Positions 33,817 through 44,100 of a stretch of 64,000 bases of DNA are shown here, piece by piece; positions within the stretch are counted from its first letter, which is position 1, and every line of letters starts with the position of its first letter. Origin of the DNA: Epilithonimonas hominis (GTDB lineage: Bacteria; Bacteroidota; Bacteroidia; Flavobacteriales; Weeksellaceae); the NCBI RefSeq assembly GCF_003730015.1, contig NZ_RJTU01000047.1, positions 1 through 64,000 of the forward strand, in the 5' to 3' direction. The notes beneath the pieces are model-generated. The model did not search any database, was not told where the DNA came from, and saw only the letters and a list, made by a program, of their open reading frames with translations. Made by a program: the position numbers and the translations under genes.

Positions 33817-35286
33817 ATGCAACTAAAAATATACAACTCGCTATCAGGCGAAAAAGAATTTTTCAAACCCATATTAGAAGGTAATATCGGGATGTACGTT
33901 TGTGGACCGACGGTTTATAGTAATGTGCATTTGGGCAATGTAAGAACTTTTTTGTCCTTCGATTTTATTTACAGAAGTCTTCAGTTCCTTGGCTATAAAG
34001 TCAGATATGTCAGAAATATTACCGATGCCGGACATTTGACGGACGATGGCGATATCAATAATGACAGATTCATCAAACAATCCAGATTAGAAAAACTGGA
34101 GCCGATGGAAATTGTACAAAAATATACAGTCGATTTTCACGAGGTTTTGAAGAAATTCAATCTGTTACCTCCAACCATTGAGCCGACTGCGACTGGTCAC
34201 ATCATCGAGCAATTGGAACTGACGAAACTATTGGTAGAAAAAGGTTTTGCTTACGAAAGTAACTGTTCGGTTTATTTCGATGTTTTGGAATACAATGCGA
34301 GAGGTCTTAATTATGGCGAATTGTCCCGAAGAAATATTGAGGAATTATTTGCAAATACAAGAGATTTGGATGGACAATTTGAGAAGAAAAATCCACAAGA
34401 TTTCGCCCTTTGGAAAAAAGCATCGCCGGAACATATTATGAAATGGCCTTCGCCTTGGGGAGAAGGTTTCCCAGGCTGGCATCTGGAATGTACTGCTATG
34501 AGTACCAAATACTTGGGCGACCAATTTGATATTCACGGAGGTGGAATGGATTTGAAATTCCCACATCACGAATGTGAAATCGCTCAAGGAAAAGCTTGTA
34601 ACGGCGTAGAGCCTGTGAAGTATTGGATGCACGCCAATATGCTGACTATGAACGGGCAAAGAATGAGTAAATCTACCGGAAATTATATTCTTCCAATGGA
34701 ATTGATTACCGGAAATAATGATTTCTTTGAAAAGGCTTTTCATCCAAGTGTGTTGAGGTTTTGCTTTTTACAGGCACATTACAGAAGTGTTTTGGATATT
34801 TCTAATGATGCAATGTTGGCAAGTGAAAAAGGTTTCAATCGATTGATGGAAGCGGTTAAAATCCTTAATACGCAAGTTCAGGTGGAGGGAGTAGAAACAT
34901 CTTCTTTTGATTATAAAAATTGGAAAGAAAAAGTGTTGGAAGCTTTGAACGATGATTTCAATAGTCCGATTTTGATTTCTCATTTATTCGAAGCGGTGAA
35001 GTTTATTTCGGCCTCAAAATTGGGTAAAGAAAGTATTTCGACGGAAGATTATGAAGATTTGAAACAATTCCTGAATGCCATTGTTTTTGATGTTTTAGGA
35101 TTAGAAACCATTGAAGAATCTAATAATGATAAGCTGGATCAAACTTTGCAGGTTTTGATTGATTTGAGAAATCAAGCAAGAAAATCCAAAAATTGGGAAC
35201 TTTCTGACCAAATCCGCGATCAACTTCTTGAAAAAGGAATCGAGCTGAAAGATGGGCGCGAGGGAACGACTTATGTTCTGAATTAA
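33817..35286 (+). CDS. cysS: cysteinyl-tRNA synthetase
   Basis: Charges tRNA-Cys with cysteine. The 489-residue chain has the class I HIGH-type motif HLGN at 38-41 preceded by the zinc-binding Cys29 in [10 protein letters not shown], a [10 protein letters not shown] segment with another zinc ligand, HHECEIAQ, and the KMSKS-type motif RMSKSTGN (Lys285). The C-terminal helical DALR-type domain follows. Single gene; a terminator follows at 35311. Confidence 0.96.
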   Translation: MQLKIYNSLSGEKEFFKPILEGNIGMYVCGPTVYSNVHLGNVRTFLSFDFIYRSLQFLGYKVRYVRNITDAGHLTDDGDINNDRFIKQSRLEKLEPMEIVQKYTVDFHEVLKKFNLLPPTIEPTATGHIIEQLELTKLLVEKGFAYESNCSVYFDVLEYNARGLNYGELSRRNIEELFANTRDLDGQFEKKNPQDFALWKKASPEHIMKWPSPWGEGFPGWHLECTAMSTKYLGDQFDIHGGGMDLKFPHHECEIAQGKACNGVEPVKYWMHANMLTMNGQRMSKSTGNYILPMELITGNNDFFEKAFHPSVLRFCFLQAHYRSVLDISNDAMLASEKGFNRLMEAVKILNTQVQVEGVETSSFDYKNWKEKVLEALNDDFNSPILISHLFEAVKFISASKLGKESISTEDYEDLKQFLNAIVFDVLGLETIEESNNDKLDQTLQVLIDLRNQARKSKNWELSDQIRDQLLEKGIELKDGREGTTYVLN

Positions 35287-35310
35287 ATTCATTACAATCA
35301 TAAATGACAA

Positions 35311-35343
35311 AAATACGGTTAACGAAAGTTAAACCGTATTTTT
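35311..35343 (+). terminator. terminator after cysS
   Basis: Stem AAATACGGTTAAC / GTTAAACCGTATTT with a GAAA loop and one bulged base, then TTTTTG. Confidence 0.75.
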
Positions 35344-35360
35344 GTTTTAGTAAAGAACTT

Positions 35361-35368
35361 TACTTTTG
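35361..35368 (+). promoter_or_regulatory. -7 box TACTTTTG for the CarboxypepD_reg-like gene
   Basis: TACTTTTG 17 bases before the TTG start at 35386; a TTG at 35342-35344 lies 16 bases upstream as a possible -33 element. Confidence 0.45.
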
Positions 35369-35385
35369 AATAAAATTAAACAATT

Positions 35386-36102
35386 TTGAAAAGACTTCTA
35401 TTCTTTTACTTTCTCATAATCTCTATAGCAATTTGCTCTCAGACGATTTCTGGTACAGTGATTTCGGAGGAAAGCAACCCTATTTCAAAGGTTTTGATTG
35501 TGAATATGACTTCTAATCAAAAAGTTTATTCAGACAATGTTGGAAATTTTTCCATTGAAGGTAAAATTGGCGACGAACTTCGTTTTGCTAAAGAAAGATA
35601 CAAAGGCGAGAAAATAATTATCAGCAATAACTTATTCAAAGTTGTTCTTCAGCAATTGCCACAGGAAATAGAAGAAGTGAAAATCATCAACAAAAGACTT
35701 GCGGAATCTCAGGAAGAAAAACTCAGAACAGATATTGGACTCCCAAAAGGACCAGAAAAACTCCGTGAAAAACCAGCCGATTTAGCCGATGATTTCCTAA
35801 GAATTCCACCTAAAGTTAATATTCAAAATATTTATGATGCTATTAGTGGAAAATCCAGACGACTAAAACGACTTTACAAATACGAAGACTTACAAGAAGG
35901 TTTGGCTTGGATTCAAAATAATATTGACTTAGAATATTTTGCTGAAGCAGGAATCTCGCCCGAAAAATTCAATGATTTTCTAATGTTTGCATTGCAAGAT
36001 GAAAAAGTTCTGATGTATATGAAAGCCAAAAATATTGGTGGACTTACCGTTTCTTTGGATAATCATATTGGTGCATATATGGAAAAAATTGCTAAAAAAT
36101 GA
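35386..36102 (+). CDS. secreted CarboxypepD_reg-like protein
   Basis: Exported protein of 238 residues. It begins at a TTG codon, since the signal peptide (KRLLFFYFLIISIAICSQ) starts immediately after it and no ATG is available. A carboxypeptidase-regulatory-like beta-sandwich follows (about 20-90): ISGTVISEESNPISKVLIVN, SDNVGNFSIEGKIGDELRF, and FKVVLQQLPQEIEEVKI. The remainder (about 100-238) is charged and helical, with KRLAESQEEKLRTDIGLPKG and FLRIPPKVNIQNIYDAI segments. This resembles small flavobacterial periplasmic proteins with the same N-terminal domain, but no function is assigned. No clear terminator separates it from malQ, which starts 71 bases later. Confidence 0.7.
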   Translation: MKRLLFFYFLIISIAICSQTISGTVISEESNPISKVLIVNMTSNQKVYSDNVGNFSIEGKIGDELRFAKERYKGEKIIISNNLFKVVLQQLPQEIEEVKIINKRLAESQEEKLRTDIGLPKGPEKLREKPADLADDFLRIPPKVNIQNIYDAISGKSRRLKRLYKYEDLQEGLAWIQNNIDLEYFAEAGISPEKFNDFLMFALQDEKVLMYMKAKNIGGLTVSLDNHIGAYMEKIAKK

Positions 36103-36173
36103 TTTTTTTACAGGAATATTATTTATAATTCAATAAATCATTAAATTGCGTCCATATTAATAGACCTTAATAA

Positions 36174-38825
36174 ATGAAACTATACTTTAGTGTTAACTTC
36201 GGAACAAAAGTTGGCCAGCGACTCGTTTTGCGCCTGTTTGAGGACAAAAACGAGCATCGGGACTACGACTTGACTTATTCCGAAAATAACAACTGGACCA
36301 CAGAAATTGATTATTTTTCAAAATCAATTCTCTACAAATATCTTGTCGTGAACGAAGATGGGGAAGTTTTGGAGGAAGAGATTCCTTTTCACAAGCTCAA
36401 TCTTCCAAACAGTTTTAAAGAATTTGTAATCTTTGACCAATGGAATCTCAAAAACTTTCCTGAAAATTATTTAACCAACAAAATTCTGCATAATCGTTTG
36501 CAAGGTTTTCAGCCTGCAAAACAACCGGTTGTTAAGAAGCATACGCATCTTTTCAGAATAGAAGCGCCACTTTATCATCCAAATTGGCAATTGGTTTTGG
36601 TTGGAAATGTGGATGCTCTGGGAAATTGGGATTACGAAAAAGCTGTTGAACTGAGCGAAACAGATTACGGCGTTTGGGAAACCGGCGTTGAAATTAATTC
36701 TCATCAGACAATTCTTTACAAATACGCGATTAAAGATAAAAATACAGGAAAAGTTTTTTACATAGAGCCAAACGAAAATCGTTGGGTTTTTGGAAATCCA
36801 AATAAGGATATTCTTTATGTGAAAGCGGACCATTATTTCAAATTCGATAATCACACACTTTGGCATTCTGCGGGCGTTGCGGTTCCTGTTTTTTCTTTGA
36901 GAACTGATGACGGTTTCGGTGTTGGAGAATTTCCTGATATCAAAAAATTGGGAGATTGGGCTAATGAAACCAAATTGTCTGTCATCCAAATTTTGCCGAT
37001 CAACGATACAACTGCAAATTACACCTGGACGGATTCTTATCCTTACGCCGCGATTTCGGTTTATGCACTTCATCCGCAATATCTCTCGATAGAGAAATTA
37101 GAATATGCTTTGCCGAAAGATTTGGTTGAAGATTATCAGGCAAAAAAAGCAGAACTGAATGCTTTAAGTCTGATTGACTACGAGCAGATGATTTCCGGAA
37201 AATGGAAATACGCAACGGCTGTTTTCGAAGCAAATCAAGAAGCGATTCTTAAAGATAAAAACTTCAAAAAGTTCATTAAAGATAATGAGGAATGGCTGAT
37301 GCCTTATTCTGCATTTTGTGTTTTAAGAGACAAATACAAAACGCCCAATTTTAATGAATGGAAGACTCATAAAAAATATGTTGCCGGAAAAGTAGCGACA
37401 CTTTATTCACCAAAACATAAAGAATATTCTCAATTAATGCTTCACGCTTGGGTGCAGTATCAATTGCATTTGCAACTGCAAGATGCTGTAGAATATCTTC
37501 ATAAATTGGGAATTTCCGTGAAAGGAGATTTGCCGATAGGGATTTATAGATATTCTGTAGAAGCTTGGACAGAGCCGGAATTGTTCGGAATGGATTTTCA
37601 AGCTGGAGCACCGCCAGATCAATTCTCGGATTTGGGACAAAACTGGGAATTCCCGACTTACAATTGGGAAGTAATGAAAGCCGACGGTTACCAATGGTGG
37701 AAAAAACGTTTCAAAGTCTTAGAACAATATTTTGATGCCATGAGAATCGACCATATTCTTGGATTTTTCAGAATCTGGAGAATGCCGATTTCTGCGACTC
37801 AAGGTTTGTTGGGTTATTTTTATCCGGCGCTTCCTGTGACTGAGAAAGAGTTTGCAGGCAGACAGATTCCGTTTAATTTTGACCGTTATGTAAAACCGTT
37901 TGTGAATGACCCGATTCTTTGGGAGAACTTCGGAGATGTGAAAGACAAAGTTCAAAATCATTTTTTTGATACTCATAATGGAACCATTACTTTCAAACCG
38001 GAATTTGACACCCAGAGAAAATTAACAGACTATTTCAAAAAAGAATCTTGGGATTGGGCAGAAGAAAAATTGATTTCTTTGGCTGGAAATGTTTTGTTTT
38101 TAACTGAAGAAACAGAAAACGGAACTGTTTATCATCCAAGATTTAATATTGCAAAAACGACTTCTTACAAATATCTTCCGGATTGGGAAAAAGCAAAACT
38201 GAGTGATGTTTACAATGATTATTTCTTCAAACGTCAGGATGGACTTTGGTATCAGAAAGCAATGGAAAAATTACCGGCTTTACTGAATTCTACAACAATG
38301 TTGATTTGTGGCGAAGATTTAGGATTGGTTCCGGATTCGGTTCCTGTGGTGATGGATAAGTTGGCGATTACCGCTTTGAAGGTTCAAAGAATGCCTTCTG
38401 AAAATATCGCTTGGTACGACCCAAAAAATGCAAGTTATCTTAACGTTGTTACAGCGTCTTCTCACGACAGTTCTACGCTAAGACAATGGTGGCACGAAGA
38501 TAGAAATTTGACTCAGAAATATTTTAATCATCAATTAGGTCAATATGGAACTGCGCCTTGGGATCTAACTCCGGAATTGTCAGAAATGATAATGAAACAG
38601 CATCTTTACACGGATGCAATGTTGGCGATTTTCCCTATTCAGGAATTTTTGGCAACCGATCAAGAATTGATGAATCCGAATATGGATGAGGAGAGAATCA
38701 ACAATCCTGCAGTTTTCCCACATTATTGGAGATACAGAATGCATCTGAAATTGGAAGATTTGAAAACCAAAGACAGGTTCAATCAAAAAATTGCAAGTTG
38801 GGTTGAAAACAGTGACCGATTTTAA
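36174..38825 (+). CDS. malQ: 4-alpha-glucanotransferase with two N-terminal starch-binding domains
   Basis: Disproportionating enzyme that moves alpha-1,4-glucan segments between maltooligosaccharides or glycogen. The 883-residue chain has no signal peptide and begins with two CBM20-like domains (about 1-100 and 120-225; the second has WQLVLVGNVDALGNWDYEKA). The GH77 catalytic domain follows, with the nucleophile Asp526 in AMRIDHILGFFRIW, acid/base Glu714 in ICGEDLGLVP, and Asp765 in SSHDSSTLRQWW. The layout matches the DPE2-like group found in plants and Bacteroidetes, so heteroglycan or maltose processing is likely. No other glycogen or maltose gene is adjacent. Terminator at 38844. Confidence 0.9.
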   Translation: MKLYFSVNFGTKVGQRLVLRLFEDKNEHRDYDLTYSENNNWTTEIDYFSKSILYKYLVVNEDGEVLEEEIPFHKLNLPNSFKEFVIFDQWNLKNFPENYLTNKILHNRLQGFQPAKQPVVKKHTHLFRIEAPLYHPNWQLVLVGNVDALGNWDYEKAVELSETDYGVWETGVEINSHQTILYKYAIKDKNTGKVFYIEPNENRWVFGNPNKDILYVKADHYFKFDNHTLWHSAGVAVPVFSLRTDDGFGVGEFPDIKKLGDWANETKLSVIQILPINDTTANYTWTDSYPYAAISVYALHPQYLSIEKLEYALPKDLVEDYQAKKAELNALSLIDYEQMISGKWKYATAVFEANQEAILKDKNFKKFIKDNEEWLMPYSAFCVLRDKYKTPNFNEWKTHKKYVAGKVATLYSPKHKEYSQLMLHAWVQYQLHLQLQDAVEYLHKLGISVKGDLPIGIYRYSVEAWTEPELFGMDFQAGAPPDQFSDLGQNWEFPTYNWEVMKADGYQWWKKRFKVLEQYFDAMRIDHILGFFRIWRMPISATQGLLGYFYPALPVTEKEFAGRQIPFNFDRYVKPFVNDPILWENFGDVKDKVQNHFFDTHNGTITFKPEFDTQRKLTDYFKKESWDWAEEKLISLAGNVLFLTEETENGTVYHPRFNIAKTTSYKYLPDWEKAKLSDVYNDYFFKRQDGLWYQKAMEKLPALLNSTTMLICGEDLGLVPDSVPVVMDKLAITALKVQRMPSENIAWYDPKNASYLNVVTASSHDSSTLRQWWHEDRNLTQKYFNHQLGQYGTAPWDLTPELSEMIMKQHLYTDAMLAIFPIQEFLATDQELMNPNMDEERINNPAVFPHYWRYRMHLKLEDLKTKDRFNQKIASWVENSDRF

Positions 38826-38843
38826 TCCGCAAAAATAAACTTT

Positions 38844-38871
38844 AAAGCCTTTCAAGTTTTTGAAAGGCTTT
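38844..38871 (+). terminator. terminator after malQ
   Basis: Perfect 12-bp stem AAAGCCTTTCAA / TTGAAAGGCTTT with a T run. Confidence 0.9.
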
Positions 38872-38884
38872 TTTTTGTTGAAAA

Positions 38885-38914
38885 TTGTTGCTCTGATTAT
38901 CAGATATAAATTTG
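38885..38914 (+). promoter_or_regulatory. candidate promoter TTG-N19-TAAATTTG
   Basis: TTG at 38885-38887, a 19-base spacer and TAAATTTG at 38907-38914 match the flavobacterial -33/-7 consensus spacing. It would give a leader of about 180 bases before the gene at 39099, including a small AACATT / AATGTT hairpin at 39050-39064. Confidence 0.4.
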
Positions 38915-39098
38915 ATTCTTGAATTGAATTTTGATTCGAAATCTAAATTTTCGTTTAACTTTTATTATTCGTCAATATCCAAAAGATAGAAAGTTTCATT
39001 TTAAGGAAAAAATGGATTTTCAAACTTAATTTAAAAATAAAAGGAATGAAACATTAAAAATGTTCCATTTGATAATTAACAAAAATAAATAAGAACAA

Positions 39099-40070
39099 AT
39101 GAAAAAGATATTTTTAACTCTTGCTATTATTTTTGGAGGATTAGTTTCTGCACAAGATTATTATGACACTTATCCAAACGATTATAACGGATACGAATAT
39201 TATGATGATTCCTACGATTATCCGGACGATTATTATTACAACTATCCAACGGATTATTATCCGGATCAATATTATAAAGGATATTATAACGACTACCGAA
39301 ATGCGGTTTTCTCTGTGAATTGGAATCAGTTTTTTGTCCAATACAGACTTACGCCTTTCCAAATAGATCAGATTTTGGCACTCAATAATCGTTTTGCTTC
39401 ATATGCCGCTTGGAATGCTTATTACAGATGGAACCCAGACAGATGGTATTATGACAGATTTTATGCTTTGCAAAATATACTTGGTCCAAGAATCTTTGTA
39501 GTGTATCAAAATGTTTATTTCCGTGGTGCAAGTCCGTTTGTGTATTACAGAAACCGTTGCGTGAACTTTTATGCAAGACGTTATCCGGTAAGACCGATTT
39601 ACAGAAATGTGAATATTAATATCTATAAAGTAAACCGAGGAAATTTCCGAGAAGGATTTAGAGAAAATGTCAGAAATCAAGGGATGATAAACCCAACCAG
39701 AAATAACGGAATCAGAAATGATAATCCAAGAAGTGGTTCTAACGGAAATAATTGGGGCGCAATCCGAGGTTCTGAAAATAATGGAATCAGAAATCAGCAA
39801 AACTCAGGAATCAGAACTAATGAAAATGGAGGAATCAGAAATTCCGGTGGAACAAGAGATAATAATTTTGGAGGAATAAGAAGCGGAAATAATTCTGATA
39901 ATATACGAAATCAATCTTCTCCTAATATTAGAAATCAAGGCGGTATCAGACAAAACCAAAACTCTGAAAGAATAGAAAATAGAAGTAACGAACGTTCTAT
40001 CCAGAGAAATTCTACCCCAAAGTCTGAAAGCGGAAACAGAGGTTCTGGAATGAGATTCACTTCAAGATAA
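39099..40070 (+). CDS. secreted Tyr/Asp-rich protein with Ile-Arg repeats
   Basis: Exported protein of 323 residues of unknown function. After a signal peptide ending GLVSAQ come four parts. Residues 20-68 are almost only Tyr, Asp, Pro and Asn. Residues 69-115 form a globular-looking segment with YRLTPFQIDQILALNNRF. Residues 115-185 are aromatic and Arg-rich. From about 195 onward the chain is low complexity, with about ten spaced Ile-Arg units (NNGIRN, GAIRG, SGIRT, GGIRN, GGIRS, DNIRN, PNIRN, GGIRQ). The tail is strongly basic and the start acidic, suggesting polyelectrolyte or surface binding. It precedes a Spy-like gene with a similar LTxxQhxxI motif. Confidence 0.7.
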   Translation: MKKIFLTLAIIFGGLVSAQDYYDTYPNDYNGYEYYDDSYDYPDDYYYNYPTDYYPDQYYKGYYNDYRNAVFSVNWNQFFVQYRLTPFQIDQILALNNRFASYAAWNAYYRWNPDRWYYDRFYALQNILGPRIFVVYQNVYFRGASPFVYYRNRCVNFYARRYPVRPIYRNVNINIYKVNRGNFREGFRENVRNQGMINPTRNNGIRNDNPRSGSNGNNWGAIRGSENNGIRNQQNSGIRTNENGGIRNSGGTRDNNFGGIRSGNNSDNIRNQSSPNIRNQGGIRQNQNSERIENRSNERSIQRNSTPKSESGNRGSGMRFTSR

Positions 40071-40169
40071 AAGTATTTAACAAAAATTTATAACATCAAT
40101 CACTTAACAATATAAATTATTACAAATCCAACAAACAGATAAAATTTATAAATATTAAAATCGAAAAAA

Positions 40170-40550
40170 ATGAAAAAATTAATTTTAAGCTCGGCATTTC
40201 TTGGACTAGGAGTTTTTGGATTTGCACAGACAACTTCAGATAGAAAAGGAAATTTTGAACAAAAAAAGGCAGCGCATATGCTGGAGATGAAGCAAGAGCT
40301 TAATCTTACAGATGCGCAAGTTGCCCAAATAAAAACTTTACACGAGAAAAAAGCTGCAGAGAGAAAGCAGGAAATGGCAGCCAAGAAACAAGACCGAATG
40401 AAAATGATGAAAGATAATGAAGCAGAAATGCAGAAAATCTTAACGCCTGATCAGTTTAAAAAATTTCAGGCACTGAAAGAGAAGAAAATGGCAGAGAGAA
40501 AAGAACATTTTCAAAAAAGAAAAGCTGCAAATACAGCCGTAGTTAAGTAA
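40170..40550 (+). CDS. Spy/LTXXQ-like periplasmic helical protein
   Basis: Small exported protein of 126 residues. A signal peptide ends at GFGFAQ (about residue 20). The mature part is a highly charged all-helical protein rich in Lys, Glu, Met and Gln, with LNLTDAQVAQIKTLHEKK and ILTPDQFKKFQALKEKK. These two LTxxQ-type segments are the pattern of Spy/CpxP-like periplasmic proteins, which act as chaperones or metal-stress sensors in other bacteria; the role here is inferred only from that likeness. It follows the Ile-Arg repeat gene by 99 bases without a terminator and is probably co-transcribed. A terminator follows at 40577. Confidence 0.7.
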   Translation: MKKLILSSAFLGLGVFGFAQTTSDRKGNFEQKKAAHMLEMKQELNLTDAQVAQIKTLHEKKAAERKQEMAAKKQDRMKMMKDNEAEMQKILTPDQFKKFQALKEKKMAERKEHFQKRKAANTAVVK

Positions 40551-40576
40551 GTTATTTTTTAGTGGTTAATTTTGTG

Positions 40577-40602
40577 AAAGAGTGGGTTTTTATCCGCTCT
40601 TT
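40577..40602 (+). terminator. terminator after the Spy-like gene
   Basis: Stem AAAGAGTGG / CCGCTCTTT with one G-T pair, then a T run that merges into the ferritin -7 box. Confidence 0.75.
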
Positions 40603-40605
40603 TTT

Positions 40606-40613
40606 TATATTTG
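40606..40613 (+). promoter_or_regulatory. -7 box TATATTTG of the ferritin gene
   Basis: TATATTTG 15 bases before the ATG at 40629. It immediately follows the terminator, and it rules out the in-frame upstream TTG at 40611 as start. Confidence 0.5.
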
Positions 40614-40628
40614 GAAAAAATAACAATT

Positions 40629-41138
40629 ATGGTAAGTGAAAAAATAATAAATCTCATCAACGAACAAATTACTAAAGAACAATATGCAGCCCAGCTGTAT
40701 CTTTCTATGAGTGCGTGGTTTTATACCAAAGATTTGGAGGGGATAGCTAACTATTTCCGGGTGCAGTCCAAAGAAGAACTGATGCACGCAGACAAGATGT
40801 TTGACTATGTGCACGATATCGGCGGAACTATTATATTAAATGAAATTCCCAAACCACCACACGAATTTTCCAGCGCTCAGGAAATCTTTGAAAAAGCCTT
40901 AGACCACGAAAGATTGGTTACTAAAAGTATTTTTAATATTGTGAAAGCCGCCAACGACGAAGGTGATTTTGCAACCACAAGCTTCCTGCAATGGTTTATC
41001 AATGAGCAGGTGGAGGAAGAATCCAGTGCATCGCTTTTGGTTACGAAGATCAAAATGGTAAAAGACAATCCGTCTGCGTTGTATCTCTTTGACCAAGAAT
41101 TGGCGCAAAGGGTTTTCAATCCAGCTGCTGAGAATTAA
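40629..41138 (+). CDS. ftnA: non-haem ferritin
   Basis: Iron-storage protein of 169 residues that forms a 24-subunit shell and oxidises Fe(II). It shows the four-helix ferritin layout: LINEQITKEQYAAQLYLSMSAWF (first helix, ferroxidase Glu), FRVQSKEELMHADKMFDYVHDIGG with the Glu and His ligands of the di-iron site, and FLQWFINEQVEEESSASLL with the remaining Glu and Gln ligands. No haem-binding Met of bacterioferritin was recognised. Single gene, sharing a bidirectional terminator with the converging helicase gene. Confidence 0.93.
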   Translation: MVSEKIINLINEQITKEQYAAQLYLSMSAWFYTKDLEGIANYFRVQSKEELMHADKMFDYVHDIGGTIILNEIPKPPHEFSSAQEIFEKALDHERLVTKSIFNIVKAANDEGDFATTSFLQWFINEQVEEESSASLLVTKIKMVKDNPSALYLFDQELAQRVFNPAAEN

Positions 41139-41148
41139 TTAAAAAAAG

Positions 41149-41180
41149 AAAATCCCGGGAAATTATTTTCTCGGGATTTT
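41149..41180. terminator. bidirectional terminator between ftnA and the RecB-like gene
   Basis: Stem AAAATCCCGGGAAA / TTTCTCGGGATTTT with one bulge, and A/T tracts on both flanks. Confidence 0.8.
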
Positions 41181-41182
41181 GT

Positions 41183-44100
41183 TTATATATAGATCACGTC
41201 TGTTTTGATGACTTTCTTCCCAAATTGTTCGAGCTTATTTTTATAAGTTTCAACTTGTTTCTGATCTTTCTCCTTTTCTTCGCCAGTTTTGAAATCTACA
41301 ATGATAAAACCATTTTCAGTTTCAATCAAACGGTCCGGACGATACGTTTTGGACTGCTCGTTTTCTGTGGCAAACATTTCTCTTTCATTGATGATTTTAA
41401 GATTCTCCGCGAAATAATCTGAGTAATTAGTATTATTAAGAACATTTTCAATCCTTTCCAGAATCGATGTTTTTTCTTCATTGGTTATTTTTCCTTCTAA
41501 CAAATAAGAATTGAGAACTTTCGTTACATCTTTCTTGGTTTTGATTTGGGACAGAATCTCGTGGGTGAAAATTCCCATCCTTACGTGCTCTACGCGATTT
41601 TGGTAATTTTTAGAAGTTGTTGCAATTTCTATATTCGATACTTTTTCAGTTTGTTGAGAAATCGAATTAATATTTTCTGACTGATAGTCTTTCTTCTCCT
41701 TTTTCTTTTGCTTCTTCAAATCAGAAACTGGGAAAATATCGAATGAATCTAATGATTCACCATTTTCTGTCGGTTGAAATTGTGTAACAAAATCATACAA
41801 TTCCAAATTATTAGAAGACTTGCTCGGTTTCTCGATATAAAAGAACAATTGTTCGACTGGTCGGGTGGTCGCAACATATTGGATGCAGAAGCGGTCGATT
41901 TTATTGCGGTAAGAATTCTCAAAATTGAATTGAGCCAAATCCTCATCATAATTTTCCAATTCTGGAGAAAACTGATTCAGAATCACGGTTTTCAATTCAT
42001 CTTCGCTGTTGAGGTCGTACCATTCGGAGAATTTTTTGTCATTGTTTTTATTTTCCATTGGGATGAAAACCACAGGAAACTCCAGACCTTTCGCTTTGTG
42101 GATGGTCATAATCTGAACCGCATCAATATTCTCACTCGCTTGGATGCTGATTTTCGAAGCTTCATCATCCCAGAATTTAAGGAATTCTTTCAACGTTGCT
42201 CCCGCATTTTGAGTATAATTAAATAACATCTCGAGGAAGTTCAGAAGGAAATCTATTTCCTTATTCTCTACAGAAAATTCCTGAATGTAATATTCGATGA
42301 AATTGTAAAGATTCAGTTGTGGAACATCATTTTGAACCAATTTAATTTGGTAATGAGCATTAATATAATTCTCAATATCTTTCTTGGATTCGAGACTTAA
42401 AATGGTTTTAATTTCAGAAGTGAAATCGTTCATTTTTATTCTTCCGGAGATATTCAGGAAGTACATAAACTTTACCAAAAACTGTCTGTTTTTTGGATTG
42501 ATTTCCCACTTCAGGAACTCAATCAAAGCTTTGATGGTAAAAGCTAAATCCAGAGTCAATCCTTTTTCAGAAATAGTTTTGATGTAAGTTTCCTTTCCGT
42601 TATAATTAACCTTCAGATTTCCCAAAAGTTGGGAATAATTAAAAATATCATTGTTACCACGGCAAAGAATCGTAATGTCCGAAAAAGTAAAACCATTATC
42701 CAGGCATTCTTGGATATCCTGCTGCATCTTCTGTGACGTTTCTTCATAAAAAACTGCTTTTACAGAGTTTTCCAGAAGATGAACTTTCACTCTGCCATCA
42801 AGTTTAGATTGTGCGCCTTGGATGGCATTTTCCCCGAATATCTTTTGATGCTCTTCACTCAAATTCTGAGACATAAAATCATATAATCGATTGTTAAAAT
42901 CAACGATATTCTTTGCACTTCTCCAGTTAAATTTCAAGTGTTCTGCTATCGCTTTCTTGGGCGATGTTTCTTCTCCACTAATAATGTCCAGCATCAGTTT
43001 ACTTTCGCCACCTCGGAATCTATAAATGCTTTGTTTTGGGTCGCCAACAATTGTAAAACTCGTATTATCAGACGTGATGCTGTTGTCACGAAGCGGTAAG
43101 AAGTTTTGCCATTGCATCGCCGATGTATCCTGAAATTCATCAAAAAAGTAATGCTGAAATTGGGTTCCTACTTTTTCGTAGATGAACGCAGAAGGCTCAT
43201 TTCGAAGATTTTCGTTAATGATAATATTAAATTTCGAAAGCAAGACCAAATCGTTTTCTTCCTCTATTTCCATCAGTTTTTTCTGAATATCTGCATTAAC
43301 TTTCAACGGCAAAATCGCTTGCAGAATTCTTTCTTTTTTCTGAGAATCAATATAAAGGTCAATTATTTCCCTTCGCCACGAGATCAACTGAGGTAAAATA
43401 TCAGCAATTTCAGATTGTTTGTGTTTTCCTTTTGCCGAAGCACCTTTCAGGAAAGTTTCAATCTTGGAATCTTCGGAAGCTGTAGGGAACGGAAATTTTT
43501 TATCCTTAATGTTATGAAACTCGAGCATATTAACAAAAAATCCACCAATTCCATTTTTTCCACTTGCAAAATCCTCAATCTCTATATCCCTGCTCTGGAT
43601 TAATTCCAAAGCTCTTTTTGTGAGTTCAAGTGATTCGGATTTTAGCCTTTTAATGGTTTCTCTGAGTTCATTTTTCTTATTCTCATAGGCCTTCCACTCA
43701 AAATCTTTATTATCCTGCAAAGGTTTGTAATGGATATCATTGACAAATTTTTTCGCCGAGCTATAAAGTGTCTGATTGAGATTTACCCGTTCATTATTAT
43801 CCAGATTATAGTTGACAAAATCCATAAATGCTTCAGAAACAGTTTGTTCTTCGCCTATTTCGTCCAACATTTTATCCACCGCTTCTATCAAATAAGGTTC
43901 CGGTTGAATTTCCAGATTGAAGTTCTGAGCCAAACCTAATTCATAAGAAAAACTCTTGACCAATCGGGAATTAAACTTATCAATCGTTCCAATGTTGAGC
44001 GTAGAGTAGTGGTGCAGGATATAATCCAGAACGTTCTGGGAGCGCTGCTTCAAATCGTCCAACGTTATCCTGTAACCTTGTTGTGCTAGTGCTTCCTGAA

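Noticed and set aside
36471-37079. Minus-strand open frame opposite malQ
   Set aside because: Antisense to conserved CBM20 and GH77 sequence; no recognisable protein features.
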